Assembly: GCA_963971305.1 (NCBI GenBank) | Contig: OZ020307.1 | Location: forward strand, 55,611,702-55,675,701 | Direction: 5' to 3' | DNA: 64,000 nucleotides | Source: Arcuatula senhousia | Lineage: Eukaryota > Mollusca > Bivalvia > Mytilida > Mytilidae | Shown here: piece by piece, positions 47,546 through 60,030 of the stretch | Numbering within the stretch: the stretch's first letter is position 1 | How the letters are laid out: the number at the start of each line of letters is the position of its first letter | Program-made: the position numbers and the translations under genes | The notes under the pieces: model-generated | Told to the model about the DNA's origin: nothing | Seen by the model: the letters and a program-made list of their open reading frames with translations, nothing else | Databases searched by the model: none

Positions 47546-48099
47546 CTGATGAAATCATCTTAATCTGATGCACAAAGTATTGTTTCAAAAGAGGTAAACT
47601 CTATGAGAACATATGATATTACTCTATTTTATTGACCGGGTTGGTCACGGGCCAATTATTTCGGGATTCTTCGTTTAAATCTTACCTAAAAGACTGAGAA
47701 ACTTAAGCTCCGCCTAACCTTGTGACTAAAATAGAGTAATACTAACAGAATTTAAACTCTGAAAGATCTCGAAAGCCAAACAACAAATGTTGCTATGCGA
47801 ATTTTTTAGTTCCTGCATTGACACACAGAAACTGAAAAGTGAGGTGGATCATTATCATTTTTAAACTTATCATTCGAAACGTTTTTCAACACATGCGATA
47901 TTAACCTATGTTAAGGGATATTACCTTTAATCGTGATTATGTTATACCACCTACAAATTTACATTGTAAATCAAAGGGAACTTTTATCAGAAATAAAATT
48001 TATCATTATTATCAGCAATAATGAATTTAAAAAAAACAACAAAAAAATCCTTAAAACACACTTATGAGTTTTTTTAAGAAAAAACAAGTTATGTCATGC
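47546..48099. other. Non-coding AT-rich stretch
   Basis: Nothing recognised except the inverted word actctatttta/taaaatagagt at about 47620 and 47730. Confidence 0.35.
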
Positions 48100-48284
48100 A
48101 TTTGAAAAATACTGGATTTCGATCTCTTAGGTGAGTGCAGACGTTGATTTGCATAGGGTTTTGTACCCTTTAACTGATGTTTTGTGGTTGGTTTTGTTAT
48201 TATGTTTTTCTGTCTACCGATTTTGTCCTTGCCTTTTCGGATTAACTATATTTGATTGTCCCCATGGTACACCTTTGCTTCTAT
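48100..48284 (+). mobile_element. RT retroelement fragment, end of coding part plus tail
   Basis: Starts at the codons for the ISISQMSTDV end of the RT frame in decayed form (ggatttcgatctcttaggtg), then a shortened tail to the terminus cctttgcttct. It is directly followed by another tail at 48290. Confidence 0.6.
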
Positions 48285-48289
48285 AACAA

Positions 48290-48590
48290 ACTGAACTGAC
48301 CGTTAGCAACACGACTGGTGTGATATACCTAACAGGAAATAATAGTAATGGCAAAATTACCGAGCTTTAAGGATAAATCTCAATGTCCAAGAGAAATACA
48401 GGGCATGGAATACATATCATACTGCTTACTGTTTACTCTTCCGGAGCACTGAGCTTCTCTTGTTATTACTCGTTCTTTTGATGTTATTCGGCTGATTTAG
48501 TTTTTATGATGTTTTGTGATTTCGTGCTTGTCTTTACCCTTTTAGACTTTTTACACGCGACTGTCCCATTGGAACCTCTTTGCTTTTTTG
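48290..48590 (+). mobile_element. 3' tail of the RT retroelement family
   Basis: aactgaccgttagcaacacg, cttccggagcactgagcttc and the terminus cctctttgctttttt place this in the family; it carries an inserted or diverged piece near 48340-48420. Two tails in a row suggest insertion hotspots or tandem copying. Confidence 0.6.
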
Positions 48591-49159
48591 ATCAGCAAAA
48601 GAAACACTATGTCAAATAGAAATTAATAAAAAATATATTTTAAAGTGTACAAAAATTTACGAGCATATTTCGATTTTAAGAGCATGATATGTTTAGCATT
48701 TGTTTACATTCTGATCTTTTTATGCAATTCTTCAAGTGATTTAAGACAGTTTTATTCTTCTCTTAAGAAACCAGAATCGATCTGTTTTCGTTTGACATCT
48801 ATTTCGTCAAATTAACGAACAAATGAATCATATCCGTACTCATATTAAATTAACGATTCCCTTCCTTGTCTTCTTTCCTGTGATTCCTTCGTTCATGAAG
48901 ATTGAATTAACTTACCGTTGACTGTGAGATTTTGCCCTTTTTAGATACCTAACCATGTCTAAGTTTTATTAAACACTTTCATTCCCCAAAAGCCATAAAT
49001 ACAATAAGACAATAAAAAAAACGGATTGAAAAAGACGTAGCATGAAAGACACTACGACTTTTCTATTGATAATAAATAGTTTCTCAAAGTCTTTTACACA
49101 CTGTAAATAGAGTAGTCATGCCCATTGCAACCCTTTCATTTTCAAAAGACAAAATTTCT

Positions 49160-50025
49160 TAACTGTGCACATTTGCTTGCTGATTTGTTTCTTCATTCAT
49201 ATGAAGCAGACTTCTTACAATCTGATCTAGACAAAAAGATCGAAGGCGGGCTCTCTCTTTTAACCTCATTATCCGTTATATTGATGATGTCCTTTCACTG
49301 ATAAATTCTCGATTTGGTGACTTTCAACATCTTATATGTCCTCAGTAACTTGAGATAAAGGACAAAACAGATTCTAAGAGGTCTGATTCATATTAATATT
49401 CATCTCGAAATAGACTATCAAGGAAAACTTTCAACAAAGCTCTATTACAAGCGAGGTGACTTCAACGTTCCTATTGTCAACTTTCCCTTCTTGTGAAGAA
49501 ACATTCTGTCCGCTCTAGCATATGGATTTAACGTATCACAAATGATTCGTTACTCCAGAGCTTGCGGGAATTACATCGAGTTCCTTAGCAGAGCGTCACG
49601 TTTGACACAGAAATTGCTTACACAGGGTAATGTTGCTACTCGTTTGCTGTCTTCACTCAAGAAATTTTATGGTAGAACCCATGTTCTTGTAGAAAAATAT
49701 TGGATTTCTATTTCTTAGATGACTGCAGATATAAGTTTGTCATAGGGGTTTGTTTTGTCTTCCTTTACCTGACATGAAACTCTGAATTGGAAATTGGCAT
49801 TGCGACGGGTGTGCCATAGCAGACAAGAACCGCTCAGTATTCTTGAGCACCTGAATTTACTTTAACTACGAATAGAGTTCGCGTTGTTAAATTAATTAGT
49901 ACATTTTTGGGGTTTCAGTGTTTTTTATGTTGTCTGTTTTTTTTCGTCCTGTCTTTGTTTACTGGTTTTGTCTCTGCCCTTTCGGACTTTTACATTCAAA
50001 TACCTCTTTGCTACCTCAGCTTCCT
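49160..50025 (+). mobile_element. RT retroelement, copy C, decayed
   Basis: Aligns from the LADLFLHSYEADFLQ codons through TRYIDDVLS-like codons (atattgatgatgtcctttca at about 49278) to the tail, ending near ttgctacctcagcttcctt. Frameshifts and stops break the frame in several places. It is more diverged from copies A and B than they are from each other, so it is an older insertion. Confidence 0.75.
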
Positions 50026-52512
50026 TAACAAATCAATATATGTCCATCTCCGATAGATGATCAGATGCTTCTTATGAAACAGACAAAAGCTTTTGTTACA
50101 CTTTGCCATGAAATAGTTGGATAGATTATTTATGCTCGCTTTTATAATGATAGAGAGCATAATGTGGGTTTTTCAATAAAATATAATACAAAGTTCAATC
50201 AATTTCAGTCAGTTTTGACCCCAAAAACAAAATTCATACAATAAAAGTTGGATTCCCTTTAACTACTGTTAAACGATATATTTTCGTGAGGATAAATGTT
50301 CGAAATTAAAAAGACCAAACTGAATTGTTGTGGGGAAGTTTTGAAACACACTCTTCAACAATATATATATATTTAAGATTGGTTGGAATTTAATATAATT
50401 GTGACTTTCCCCATCCCACGAATTTGTCTGCCTCTACGGTATCTAGTTATTCATTTTTGGTGCCAAAATAAACTGGGTCTGTTAAAAAAAATATCAGATA
50501 AATTCCCATTGGAAAACATGGACAATTATATTTTCTACAAATTTTCTGCTATTATTTCCTACATTAATTGCAGATATCAGTTTTATGTAATAATATGGAT
50601 TTTATTTTGCCTTGTATCTTAAAGGCGTCGTTATTGTTGCATTTTATAATTATAGCATAAGAACACAGATTTGACATAATCTCTAACTGTAATGTTTTGA
50701 AAATCACTAATTTCATTTAATTTTTCAATTTGTCCATTTTTATAACAAGACACAAATACGGAATTTTGCTTTCTTAAGTATTTCAAACCCATGATTGGAG
50801 ATGTACCAGAACAAATGAGGTCAAAGAAAAAATCTGCAAGAAATGAACTTTGCAGTTCAAAAGCACCAGATATATAGTTTTATGTAAGTATCATTTTCAA
50901 CTTCAATAAAGATATTTTGTATTTTCAAGCGTGAGCCCCCATCCAAATCAATAAGGAAGTCTTCCTAGGATTGCTGGATTTATTCTTATTTCGTTCTTCA
51001 GAACCTTAAATATGTAGAGTTTCTGTAAAAATGTTTTGGAAAATAGACATAAGAAAATTTAGATAAAAAAAGAAAATCGGTTGAAGACATTAGACTTGTT
51101 AGCTTTATTGTTTTCGGACCAAATGGTATTTTTAATGAAAGGGGATTTTAAAAAACTAACCCTTACATGAACTTCTCGGATGTGATTTATGTATAGACTA
51201 GTCGTAGAAGATTCATATACGGCGGGAAACCATGGAAAAGAGAACACACGCTGAACACTTAGTATGTAAAGAAAAAGAAATAATTGAAAAATTGTCATTT
51301 AGATAAATAATAATCTATATAAAAACCCACTTCTGGTGGACTTACCTTTATAAGAACAATATTTTTCCTCGTTTTATTCAGTTTTTGATACAATATTTTC
51401 TGATATCCGAATCCGTTTTGTCCGCTTTATATAAGAATCTGTTCGATGTCATAATTAGTACCTAAAAGCTCATTTGTTTGATCACAGAACATTGTCATTG
51501 TCCTTGAAAAAATATTCTATCGACTTTTAGATTGTCCTTAGATAATCCTTTTCTAAGAAAGTTTGTAAGCCATGCAAAAGAAATAATAGCTAGAACAAAC
51601 ATATGCACATTTGATTTTGTATGCATTTATTGCATTGGATCCTTTGACAAACTGTTTGATTTACGATAAATTTATTGATCGATAGTTAAAATGCCATTAC
51701 TTTCCTGATTTTGTTGATCTTGGACATTTTCTCTGATGAAAAATTAACACTGATTTTAGATATGGAACGATGAAATATTGCAACGATTTTATCATCATAC
51801 ATGAGCTATATGAAAGTGTTTTTTTCTTGCTTATGTAAATGTTCGACTTCAATTGCAATTACTAATCATTATACATGTAATTGAAGCTATTACACAGCAT
51901 TTCTTTAGATGCAGGTGCTTTTTGCTGGCCTCAGAAAGGTTAGGGCGTATGCAGAGCTAATATAGTCGAGACTCTCGCCTTTGTTTCAAGCAATTTGACC
52001 TCAGGGCAATTTGACTATGTGCCTCTAATAGTTTAATCAAAATAATTTCGTCGTCTTGCATGACATGGTCGTCAGACCATAATACAGAAAACATTCATGC
52101 AAAACATAGTAGTGTCCCATGTGAATAAATTAAGCTAACTGAATAACAATTTTGAAGTTCATTTACGAGTTGGAAATTTCGCTTCAGCAGGCTAACTTGT
52201 CGACTGTCTTTTTTGATCCCTTTAATTTATCATAGACAGTTGAATTTCGTTTTCCCTTTTAACCTTGTGTCCCAATTTACATTTCTTTAGCCGAATAAGT
52301 GATTCTCTGGAGTGAATGAACTAACAAACTGACTTTATACTGACATTTGTAAAGATCTCATCTTTTCAATGTACATATATAGAGCAAAATTCAAATTAAA
52401 GGTTTGAAGTGGTTGAAAATGCGAAATATTACTATACAGATACTTTTATTGAATTACAAGCTATATTCATTGAATTAGCAATATAAGTATTCGACTCCTA
52501 CAACATTTTAAA
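50026..52512. other. Non-coding stretch within paralogous segment 2
   Basis: No supported gene. Blocks 51570-51740 and 51920-52020 match 33250-33700. Short frames at 50383-50622 and 51059-51298 lack any recognisable feature. Confidence 0.4.
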
Positions 52513-52514
52513 TA

Positions 52515-53740
52515 GTCCGCCAAAAGTTAAGCACCACTACATTTTAAAATGGCACCCTCGTTTTATAGTTTATTGAAATATTCTGGTCTTTTGCACACAA
52601 GAACCTTTGGGTATAAGAATGATTTTGCATACTACAAAACCTGAAAATAGAGAAAATTTTTCAAAATATGGATACATAGTATTGATCGATTTTACCCGAT
52701 CCTGAATTCAAGTTTCGGAGATCAAAAGAAGAAGCAGAGAAGTCAAGCAAATCGTTTTTAAGTGAATCTTACACATGACACTTCTTTTAAATGTCGCGTT
52801 GCCAATCAAATTAAACGACAACTATGAATTTTTAATGAGTTTTGCAGTTTTTTGGGGCCTGCTTAAAAATGTCTGCGTTTTCAAGACTTTTTGACCATGT
52901 TTATTTCCAAATGGTAATTTCTCTTTGGAACAGCATGTAAATAAAACTTTTACTTTTCGATGAGGGTTAAATTGGATTGTTTAAAAAAGATAACCAGAGA
53001 TTTAAGTCCAAAAATATATTTTTTAGGGTTTTTCAGAAAATATCTTTTTTCGTAAAACTTCAAAAATGAGCTAAAACTGCTTCCTGAAAGACAATTGTGT
53101 GATTTTAACACTTAAGAAGTAACAGTTTTATCCAGAGAAGGAAAATCATGTCGGTGAACGTTTTAAATAAAGAAATGACATTTTCTTTCAAAAATGGGGT
53201 TTTTCAGAAAATGAGATTTCAGAAAAGTGATGTTTTGGACAGAGAACAAACACCATTGCTCACACAAATTAATAGACATTAAATTTTGAAGTTTCCACCA
53301 CTAAAAAATTCCATACCAATTCAATTTTCGTAGGACAGCATCCTTCTTTCAGTTTTTGGCCTAAAATTGACCTGAAAAGATTTATCCCCCTTTTCAGCCA
53401 TTTGTGCCTGGCTTTAATTGTAAATAAATTAATTAAATGAAAATGTTTTAACAATATGTTTAACTGTAAGACGACAAGCCAACCTAAAGATTTGAATGTT
53501 TCGTCAAAGTTTTTGTAAGAAACATTTAAGACGTTATATCATGTTCTGTTTGAAGTGTCTTTTCACTTTAGATTTCTATAATGGTGCATACCCTTTTGTG
53601 TAACATTACATCGAAATGTGTGTTTCGAGGATACATACATCTATTTCAAATATACCATAAAGTTAACTGGCGTTAGCGTTTTAACTTTTAAATTGCACTT
53701 ATAAAAATATATAGGGTGGTGCTTAACTTATGGCGGAGTG
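52515..53740. mobile_element. Mariner-like TIR element, 1.23 kb, non-autonomous
   Basis: Left CCGCCAAAAGTTAAGCACCA and reversed right CCGCCATAAGTTAAGCACCA are near-identical TIRs; TA flanks both sides (52513-52514, 53741-53742). Size and TA duplication fit Tc1/mariner, but the inside lacks a transposase frame; only a 61-codon frame at 53269-53454 exists, without DDE/D motifs. Internal repeated gggtttttcagaaaat words occur near 53030 and 53200. Confidence 0.82.
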
Positions 53741-53742
53741 TA

Positions 53743-54789
53743 TAATTCAATAAGAAGCTCTGGGTTACACATCAAATGAAACAGTCACGTTGATGACTGT
53801 TATATTATATCGAATATTAATTGAATACACAAAAACAGCAAGAATAAGATGTCACTTTGAAAATCTCACCAACGGCTGGCTTTACCATGTGACCTAACTA
53901 TCGGTTACCAGTTGACCCAACGAAATTTTATATGTCACGAGACGTCGGTGACGTCTTCGAATCATCAGATAAATTTTACCCGGAAATCATTACTGTAGAC
54001 CTCAATGGTGTAAAACATAAAACTAAAAAAAATCATTTGTTTACTAATGACTTGTTGGAAAAAAATGCAAGGACGGCAATGGTTACTGTTGATCGAAATA
54101 AATTCCCTCTACTTAGATTTCAACTAATGACTAGCATTTGTTTATGACAAAAGCTGATACTTAAACAATAATGAATAAAGTTATTGTATGATAAAATCTA
54201 ATTAGTCTAGACAAGCCATATCCCGCAGCTCTACGTACTCTATTTTATTACAGAGTCCTCGTTTATAATTCTACTAACCGGAACTAAGTTTATACGTTTT
54301 TATTAAAGTTTTATGACTCAATTGGTCAACTAAATAGAAATAATAGAGAAAGTCCCACACATGAGACAAAAAACTATCACCTTTTGAGACATTTTTTAAA
54401 AATTCGGTGTGATTTTTCAGAATTGTACATTACCAGATGTCAATAAACAGTTCCTTTTGTTTTGCTGTATATCTAATCTCAGGCTACTTCCAAAAGTAAC
54501 CAATACAATAAAAGATAAGAAGGTTACAAACCAGAATTCTCACGCTCAAAAATTTCGTAAAAGCAATTCAAATATGGCATCAAAAATTCAAATTTTTAAC
54601 ATGAAAGGAGTAAACTTTGTTAATTCTGTGCATAGGATTATAATAAAACTCACAGAACTCTTGTTCACAAGCAGAAATAATCGACTTAGTGTTTCTAAAA
54701 TACGAAGTATCAAATCGAAATACTAATGAACGTTAATATTGTTTTACTGTATTAGTACATGTAACCTTTCATCATCATCATTTTTTCAT
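53743..54789. other. Non-coding stretch with weak open frames
   Basis: A 105-codon frame at 54409-54726 and a 71-codon frame at 53932-54147 are present. The latter overlaps the block shared with 35750-35850, where the frame is not kept. No domain is recognisable, so I do not call them genes. Confidence 0.35.
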
Positions 54790-54905
54790 TTAGGCACGCA
54801 ACAAATAGAAAATAATGAGAGGTGGAATAAGTGTACGCGACGCAGCCCACAATCAATCGTCGATTCGAAAAAAAAACACAATAGACGACCACCAGCAGCC
54901 TTCAA
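54790..54905 (-). repeat. Dispersed repeat family R1, end fragment
   Basis: Plus strand aataatgagaggtggaataa, gtgtacgcgacgcagcccac, caccagcagccttcaa matches the end of the R1 copy at 37725-37820. Confidence 0.65.
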
Positions 54906-55229
54906 TATTTCGAGGAGTACATGTGACCTTTCATTATCAGCTTTTCATTTAGTCACGCTACAAAACCTTGTTTCAACCACCATTTCATTTGAAACGCCTA
55001 TACCAAGTCAAGACCAAACTATAATTTTTCGATATGTCTTCCATGTTTTGTAATTTATCTTGGACATTGAGATTGATCCTCCAAGTTCGGCTATTGTGTT
55101 ACTAGTATTACACATGTATCATTATTTAAAAAGATTTGAAGGTAGGGAACAAAACATATCTGTAGAGAAGTACTCATGCTGAACATTTCAAAAGGAGATC
55201 AAAATCCGACACTGTGAGTATTGTGCAGA

Positions 55230-55385
55230 CCTAATGAATCACATCCTATGCCGTATTTTCCGGAGGATAAAGCGCTCCGGACTTTAAGACTCAGGGCCGA
55301 TTTTCAGGGAAATGTCTGATTTTATCAATTAATAAAGCGCACCTGAGTATTAAACGCACCCCGGTATAAAACGGTACTTGTTCAC
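55230..55385. repeat. Dispersed repeat with ccgtattttccgga head
   Basis: ccgtattttccggaggataa followed by alternating gcgc and cggta words (aaagcgcacctgag, taaaacggtact) has the inverted look of a short TIR element: ccgtattttcc against a right part ending gtataaaacggtac. Family is unknown to me. Confidence 0.4.
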
Positions 55386-56276
55386 CAGGTTGGTTTTTTA
55401 ATCATATAATTTATTATGATTAAATCAAAAAATAATTCATACAGTGGTAAAATATTTTTGATACTTGACCAGTCACCAAAAAGAAGGGTACAATAAAAAC
55501 GACGCGGATAATATGCGTTTTTTCATCCAAATGTTGATGACAGTTTCCAAGTTTCAAATGAACAGAAACTTTAATCATCAACGCATAAAGCTTGATATTT
55601 ATTGATTTATTCACATACTAAGTAAATTTTGTAACTTTAAGAACAACCATAATAGTTTTAAAAAATGTTATTCATTTCAATAGGAGATTACAAGATCAAA
55701 ACTTTGTAATATATGACAAATTTAGATTAAAAAACCCTGTTAATGATTTGAATTGTACCTTTTGTGTTTTACTGTTTATTGTAGTGAGTTGATCACTACT
55801 TTGGATTTCTTTCGAACCCTTGGATGACAGTAAAAAATAAGGGTGATAACAAAATTACTGAACTTGGAGGATCAGTCTCAAATATCCAAGAGAAAAGACG
55901 AAAGAAGGAAGACATCCAGGAGAAATTGAAGATCATAATAGTCCTGACTTGGTACAAGCATTGCAAATGAAAAAGTGGGTTAAAACAGGTTTTATGACGC
56001 CTCATCCCCTACCATTGTGATCTTCAGGGCGGTAGTAACACATTACAAAGAAGACGTAAAAGAGATATTGAGGTGATCGTGTAAGTACAACAACGATCCA
56101 AACACTTTTCAAAACAATCATTAACCATTTTGTCTAACATAATTTTGAATTGTCGAGCAGAGGCTGATATTTTTTAAGGATTGCATGAGACCTCTTTCCT
56201 TATGACCTTGGTCTGATAGTCGGTCACAGATAAAGCGGTGTCGGATAAAAATATGGCATATCGAATAATATTTGAA
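55386..56276. other. Non-coding AT-rich stretch
   Basis: No repeat or gene recognised; short minus-strand frames at 55420-55614 and 55796-56005 show no features. Confidence 0.35.
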
Positions 56277-56321
56277 TACAAGCATGTCGATTTTGTGTGA
56301 TGACACTTCACTTAATCATTA
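56277..56321 (+). repeat. R1 copy, part before the inserted MITE
   Basis: aagcatgtcgattttgtgtg, atgacacttca and aatcatta equal the matching part of the minus-strand copy at about 38270-38315. The last three bases TTA are the left target duplication. Confidence 0.8.
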
Positions 56322-58061
56322 TCACCGTATGGACTCGTGAGCGGATGAAAAGGTGATTCACGTACTTTGAAATGGTTAATAACACACTTTGAAAAGGGAT
56401 AAATGGATTAAAAACAAAACAAGGTATGTTTGAGTATCATTTTTCGTTACCCATTTCAATTATATATTAAATGCCATGGCTCACGGAACACTTGAAACCG
56501 TTCCCTTTCTTAAGATGCATAATATTTTTCGAAAGAATGTTTCAGTTTTCTTCCAACTTAATGTCAAAATGATGTTACAAAAAAAAATAACAATAAAACA
56601 TATTTTTTTCTAATGAAATCACCCTTTTTAAGAATATAATGTGCATACACGTGCTTTTAGGAATATGAAATATATAAAAACACCGTTTTTTTATAGGCAC
56701 GGATCTTACAATTAAAGTTATGCCCGAAAATTAAAGTAACGCCGTCTGAAAAGGTTATAAACCGGTAACGCATATAAAAATGGTCAAGAAACAACAAATG
56801 ATTAATGCTGGAGGGGATGGTTATATAACGATATATCTTTCTCATTCCGAAAGAATCAATAACAACCTGTATTACTCAGTTTATAGATCTACTAGTCAGT
56901 GTCTATGTTGATGACTATGGCTGCAAAGAGCAATGTAACACATACAGACCGCCGTGCAAAAAAAAAGATACAATTCAAATTGAATCATTATTTAAAAAAA
57001 AATACTGCTATGAAATAGAAAGTTGGGAATCCTAATTTTGGTAGAGCAAAATCTAATGTCTGGAATTTTCTTGTCATTTGAATTTATGAAAACTTCTTTG
57101 AAAACATGTACAGCGTCTTCGGCTATTCCGTCAACTATTTCGATCAAGCGTATTGAAACATGACATATAAAACCATTTATTTTAAACATACGTTTTAGAA
57201 TAGAAAGTATTTATCAAATACATTTTACACATATGAACCCGAAACACAAAACATGTCCATTTTAAAACTCCCTCTCTGACCCTTATAAATCGAAGGAAAA
57301 TTCCTTGGCAAAAGTTATCTTCAAAGTCGACCACATTGTCTGACATTCAACTCCCTTACTCACTTTAAAACAGTCCGCGTACAATTTTGTAAGCACTATA
57401 CATCAATAAAAAAAAATAAGGAGTACATTTTTTTTCAGGTAATATGCCAATAAGAAAGAAAAGCTTGGGTTATTCATGTTTTTTCGCCGCATGTATATGC
57501 AACATTTGATTAAAAAATATTTTATGAGAATAAAAAACAAATATGTAACAAATTTCGCTTTATTTGCATTTTTGTGTTGTAATTTAACACGCATTGACCC
57601 TTTTTAGCTTTTCTCACGTATTTTGTAACCTTTTCGCCCTGCGTTATCGGTGTATCGGCATTTACAAGCGATATATAAGATAAATGTACTCATTTATCAT
57701 GTTAAGACATTCCATGTGATAATGATTGTTCTAAAAATATTGACCTGTTTGAGCAGAAATGTGTGTAAATATTTTTTTTGTCAATAAATTCATATTTCAA
57801 ATGAAGTATTGATTTTGTAAAGAGGTTGTGGAACAAATCGATCAATAATGAATTATGATGCCACCAAAATTAAACACCTAAAGATATGAGGTGTTCCGTG
57901 CAATAGCATTTGTTTTTATATAAGAATGGCTACTGGGCTTATTATAGACCTTTTTGATGACATATTGCTATTTTTGAAAATTTTGCCTTTTCAAAGTGTG
58001 TTATTTACCATTTCAAAGTACGTGAATCACCTTTTCATCCGCTCACGAGTCCATACGGTGA
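56322..58061. mobile_element. 1.74-kb Harbinger-like TIR element with 76-bp TIRs and TTA duplication
   Basis: The arms 56322-56397 and 57986-58061 are reverse complements with one mismatch, starting TCACCGTATGGACTCGTGAG. TTA stands at 56319-56321 and 58062-58064. The uninterrupted R1 copy near 38270 reads straight across this point with a single TTA, so both ends and the duplication are confirmed within the window. The inside has only short minus-strand frames (61-65 codons) and no transposase: non-autonomous. Confidence 0.92.
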
Positions 58062-58640
58062 TTATTGTTTGAAGTGTTTTGTCGGATTTAGAATCGATAT
58101 GTTTGATTTTTTTTTGCATCAGTCGATTGATGATTCTCAGCTAGCTGTCAGTAACAGTGAGTGCTCTATAGAGAGTTTCTTTACCGTCCTTTTGTTTGTT
58201 CTTGTTGTTTTTTTGTCTTAGGTTCTCTCTTGTGGAATTGGACTTTGATCGGTTTTATTTTTATTGTGTGTTTATTTTTATGCTTTGTCAAGGAAAATTG
58301 ATAGGGGAAGGTTGGGCCAAAAAAAATAGTTTAAACCCGCCACATATTATATGTGCTTGTCCTAAGCCAGGAATCTTTGACAAAGATTTCGTTTGTACTT
58401 GTCTTTTTGATGTTTTCTGTTCCTTGTTTAAGAATGGGGTCTATCTGTGACTATTTTAGGACTGGATTTGAATTATATGCATTTCATTTAGACCATGGTC
58501 CAATTGCCGATCCGCGAGCAGTGCCAAATGGCCTCGTTGAAGGCTTCTGGCGGTTGTCCATTGTGGTTTTTCTGAATTGCCGCTTGATTGTGGGCTGTGT
58601 CGCGTACACTTATTCCACATCTCATTATTTTCTATTGTGA
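58062..58640 (+). repeat. R1 copy, part after the inserted MITE
   Basis: Continues the R1 repeat to its end at gtgtcgcgtacacttattcc, aligning with 37725-38270 reversed. Open frames at 58196-58450 and 58353-58640 are not maintained in the other copy. Confidence 0.82.
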
Positions 58641-59801
58641 AATATAGACACCGTATGAAGGTGCAGTAGATATGTTACTTTCCAGGCTGGGAAAATTTAA
58701 AAGTTAAATTTTTTTTTTACCGATATGACCAATCTAAGTTTTTGCCTATCTTATACCTTTTACTATTGGTTTTTCATTTAAGGCATCAAATTTGAAAGCT
58801 ATTTATTTTCAATAATACATAAGTAATGAACATCCTTAGGAGACTTTCAGCTGAGTTTTTTTGAACTTGAATATAATTTGTCGGTATTTGTAATAGCTTT
58901 TTGAACCACACTGTAATAAATGATTATTCACCCTTTTGTACGTTAATTGACGAATGTTTCAAATATCATTTGTTTTAAAAAGTTTCTGTTATTATAACAT
59001 GTAGACTGATATTGATAATCTTGAAATAAATCCATTGATCTTTAACCCTTTTCGGTAAATTACTTCTCTATAAGTTCTGATATGGTCCACTTCTCTTTTA
59101 TATTCTCTATATTCTCTGTTAGAAGAGACCTGGTCGTCGGTAATTTCTGATTGATGGAAGTGTTTTTACTTTGACTTTAGACTTATGAGAAATCCATTCT
59201 CTTTAACAACTGCTGTCTCGTCACGAGTGTAATAAAATTCCGATATATCGTTAAATTAATACTTGTGCTAAGATATATGATACCAGAGATATCTGATTAC
59301 ATATATAACCATAGGACAATATATTTAAGAGCGAGGATATATATCGTGTCAATAACTAAATAAGTCAAATTGTATGTACTCAACATTTCAACTATAACTG
59401 TTATTAGTCGATCCCTTCATGGAAAAATAATGTTTTAAGTCTACAATTAAGTGATCTTGGTGAAGGAATTTCAAGGACAGTTGCCTCAATGATACTGATA
59501 CGATTCAATTGGCATACTGAGTGAAAACCAGCCCCCTGTTTACAGATTTGAGCCAAATGCATGATGTTTTACCAAGTGCAAAAATTCCTACGAAACGGCT
59601 TGTTTATTATTTATTAACCCAAAACAAATAATGTAATATCATAATTACAACATTTAAAAACTCTGAAACAACCGTCTTTACAGATCTGAGACAGCGATGT
59701 TTTTACACAAAGACTCAAAACTAGTTACGATAATGAACAGAAAGCAACATACAGACTTAGTATTCATGTAGCAAGTTTAACATAATAACATTTCAATGAA
59801 A
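58641..59801. other. Non-coding stretch, end of paralogous segment 2
   Basis: 59030-59340 matches 39440-39740 (ctataagttctgatat; ctttaacaac; gtgtaataa). No gene seen. Confidence 0.45.
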
Positions 59802-60030
59802 GAAGCAGAGGTACCAAAGGGTCATTTAAATGTCAAAAATCCGAAAGGGCAAAGACAGAAACCAGTTAACATGATCGAAAACAGCACTAAGATGCAGACA
59901 ACATAAAAACACAAGAATACCAAAACAACTGAATAGAAATCATAACGTAAACTTTTGTCGTTTATCTAAAGAAGGTGAGCCCCGGTAGTGGAAGCACTTC
60001 CTGCCTGCTTTAGCACACATCATTTGAAAT
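59802..60030 (-). mobile_element. 3' tail of the RT retroelement family
   Basis: Plus strand gaaagaagcagaggtaccaa, ccgaaagggcaaagacagaa, ccagttaacatg, then cctgcctgctttagcacaca. Tail only, minus orientation. Confidence 0.65.

Larger units (their letters stand above)
40190..59340 (+). repeat. Paralogous segment 2 of an old tandem duplication
   Basis: Colinear partner of 24870-39740. It is longer mainly because of later insertions: the piggyBac element, an RT copy, a mariner-like element and a 1.74-kb MITE. A third partial relative of one block lies at 61590-61830. Confidence 0.6.

Noticed and set aside
54409..54726. 105-residue open frame
   Set aside because: No start context, domain or paralogous conservation; AT-rich chance frame is likely.
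58196..58640. Frames of 84 and 95 residues in the R1 repeat
   Set aside because: The second R1 copy (37725-38270) does not keep them open.
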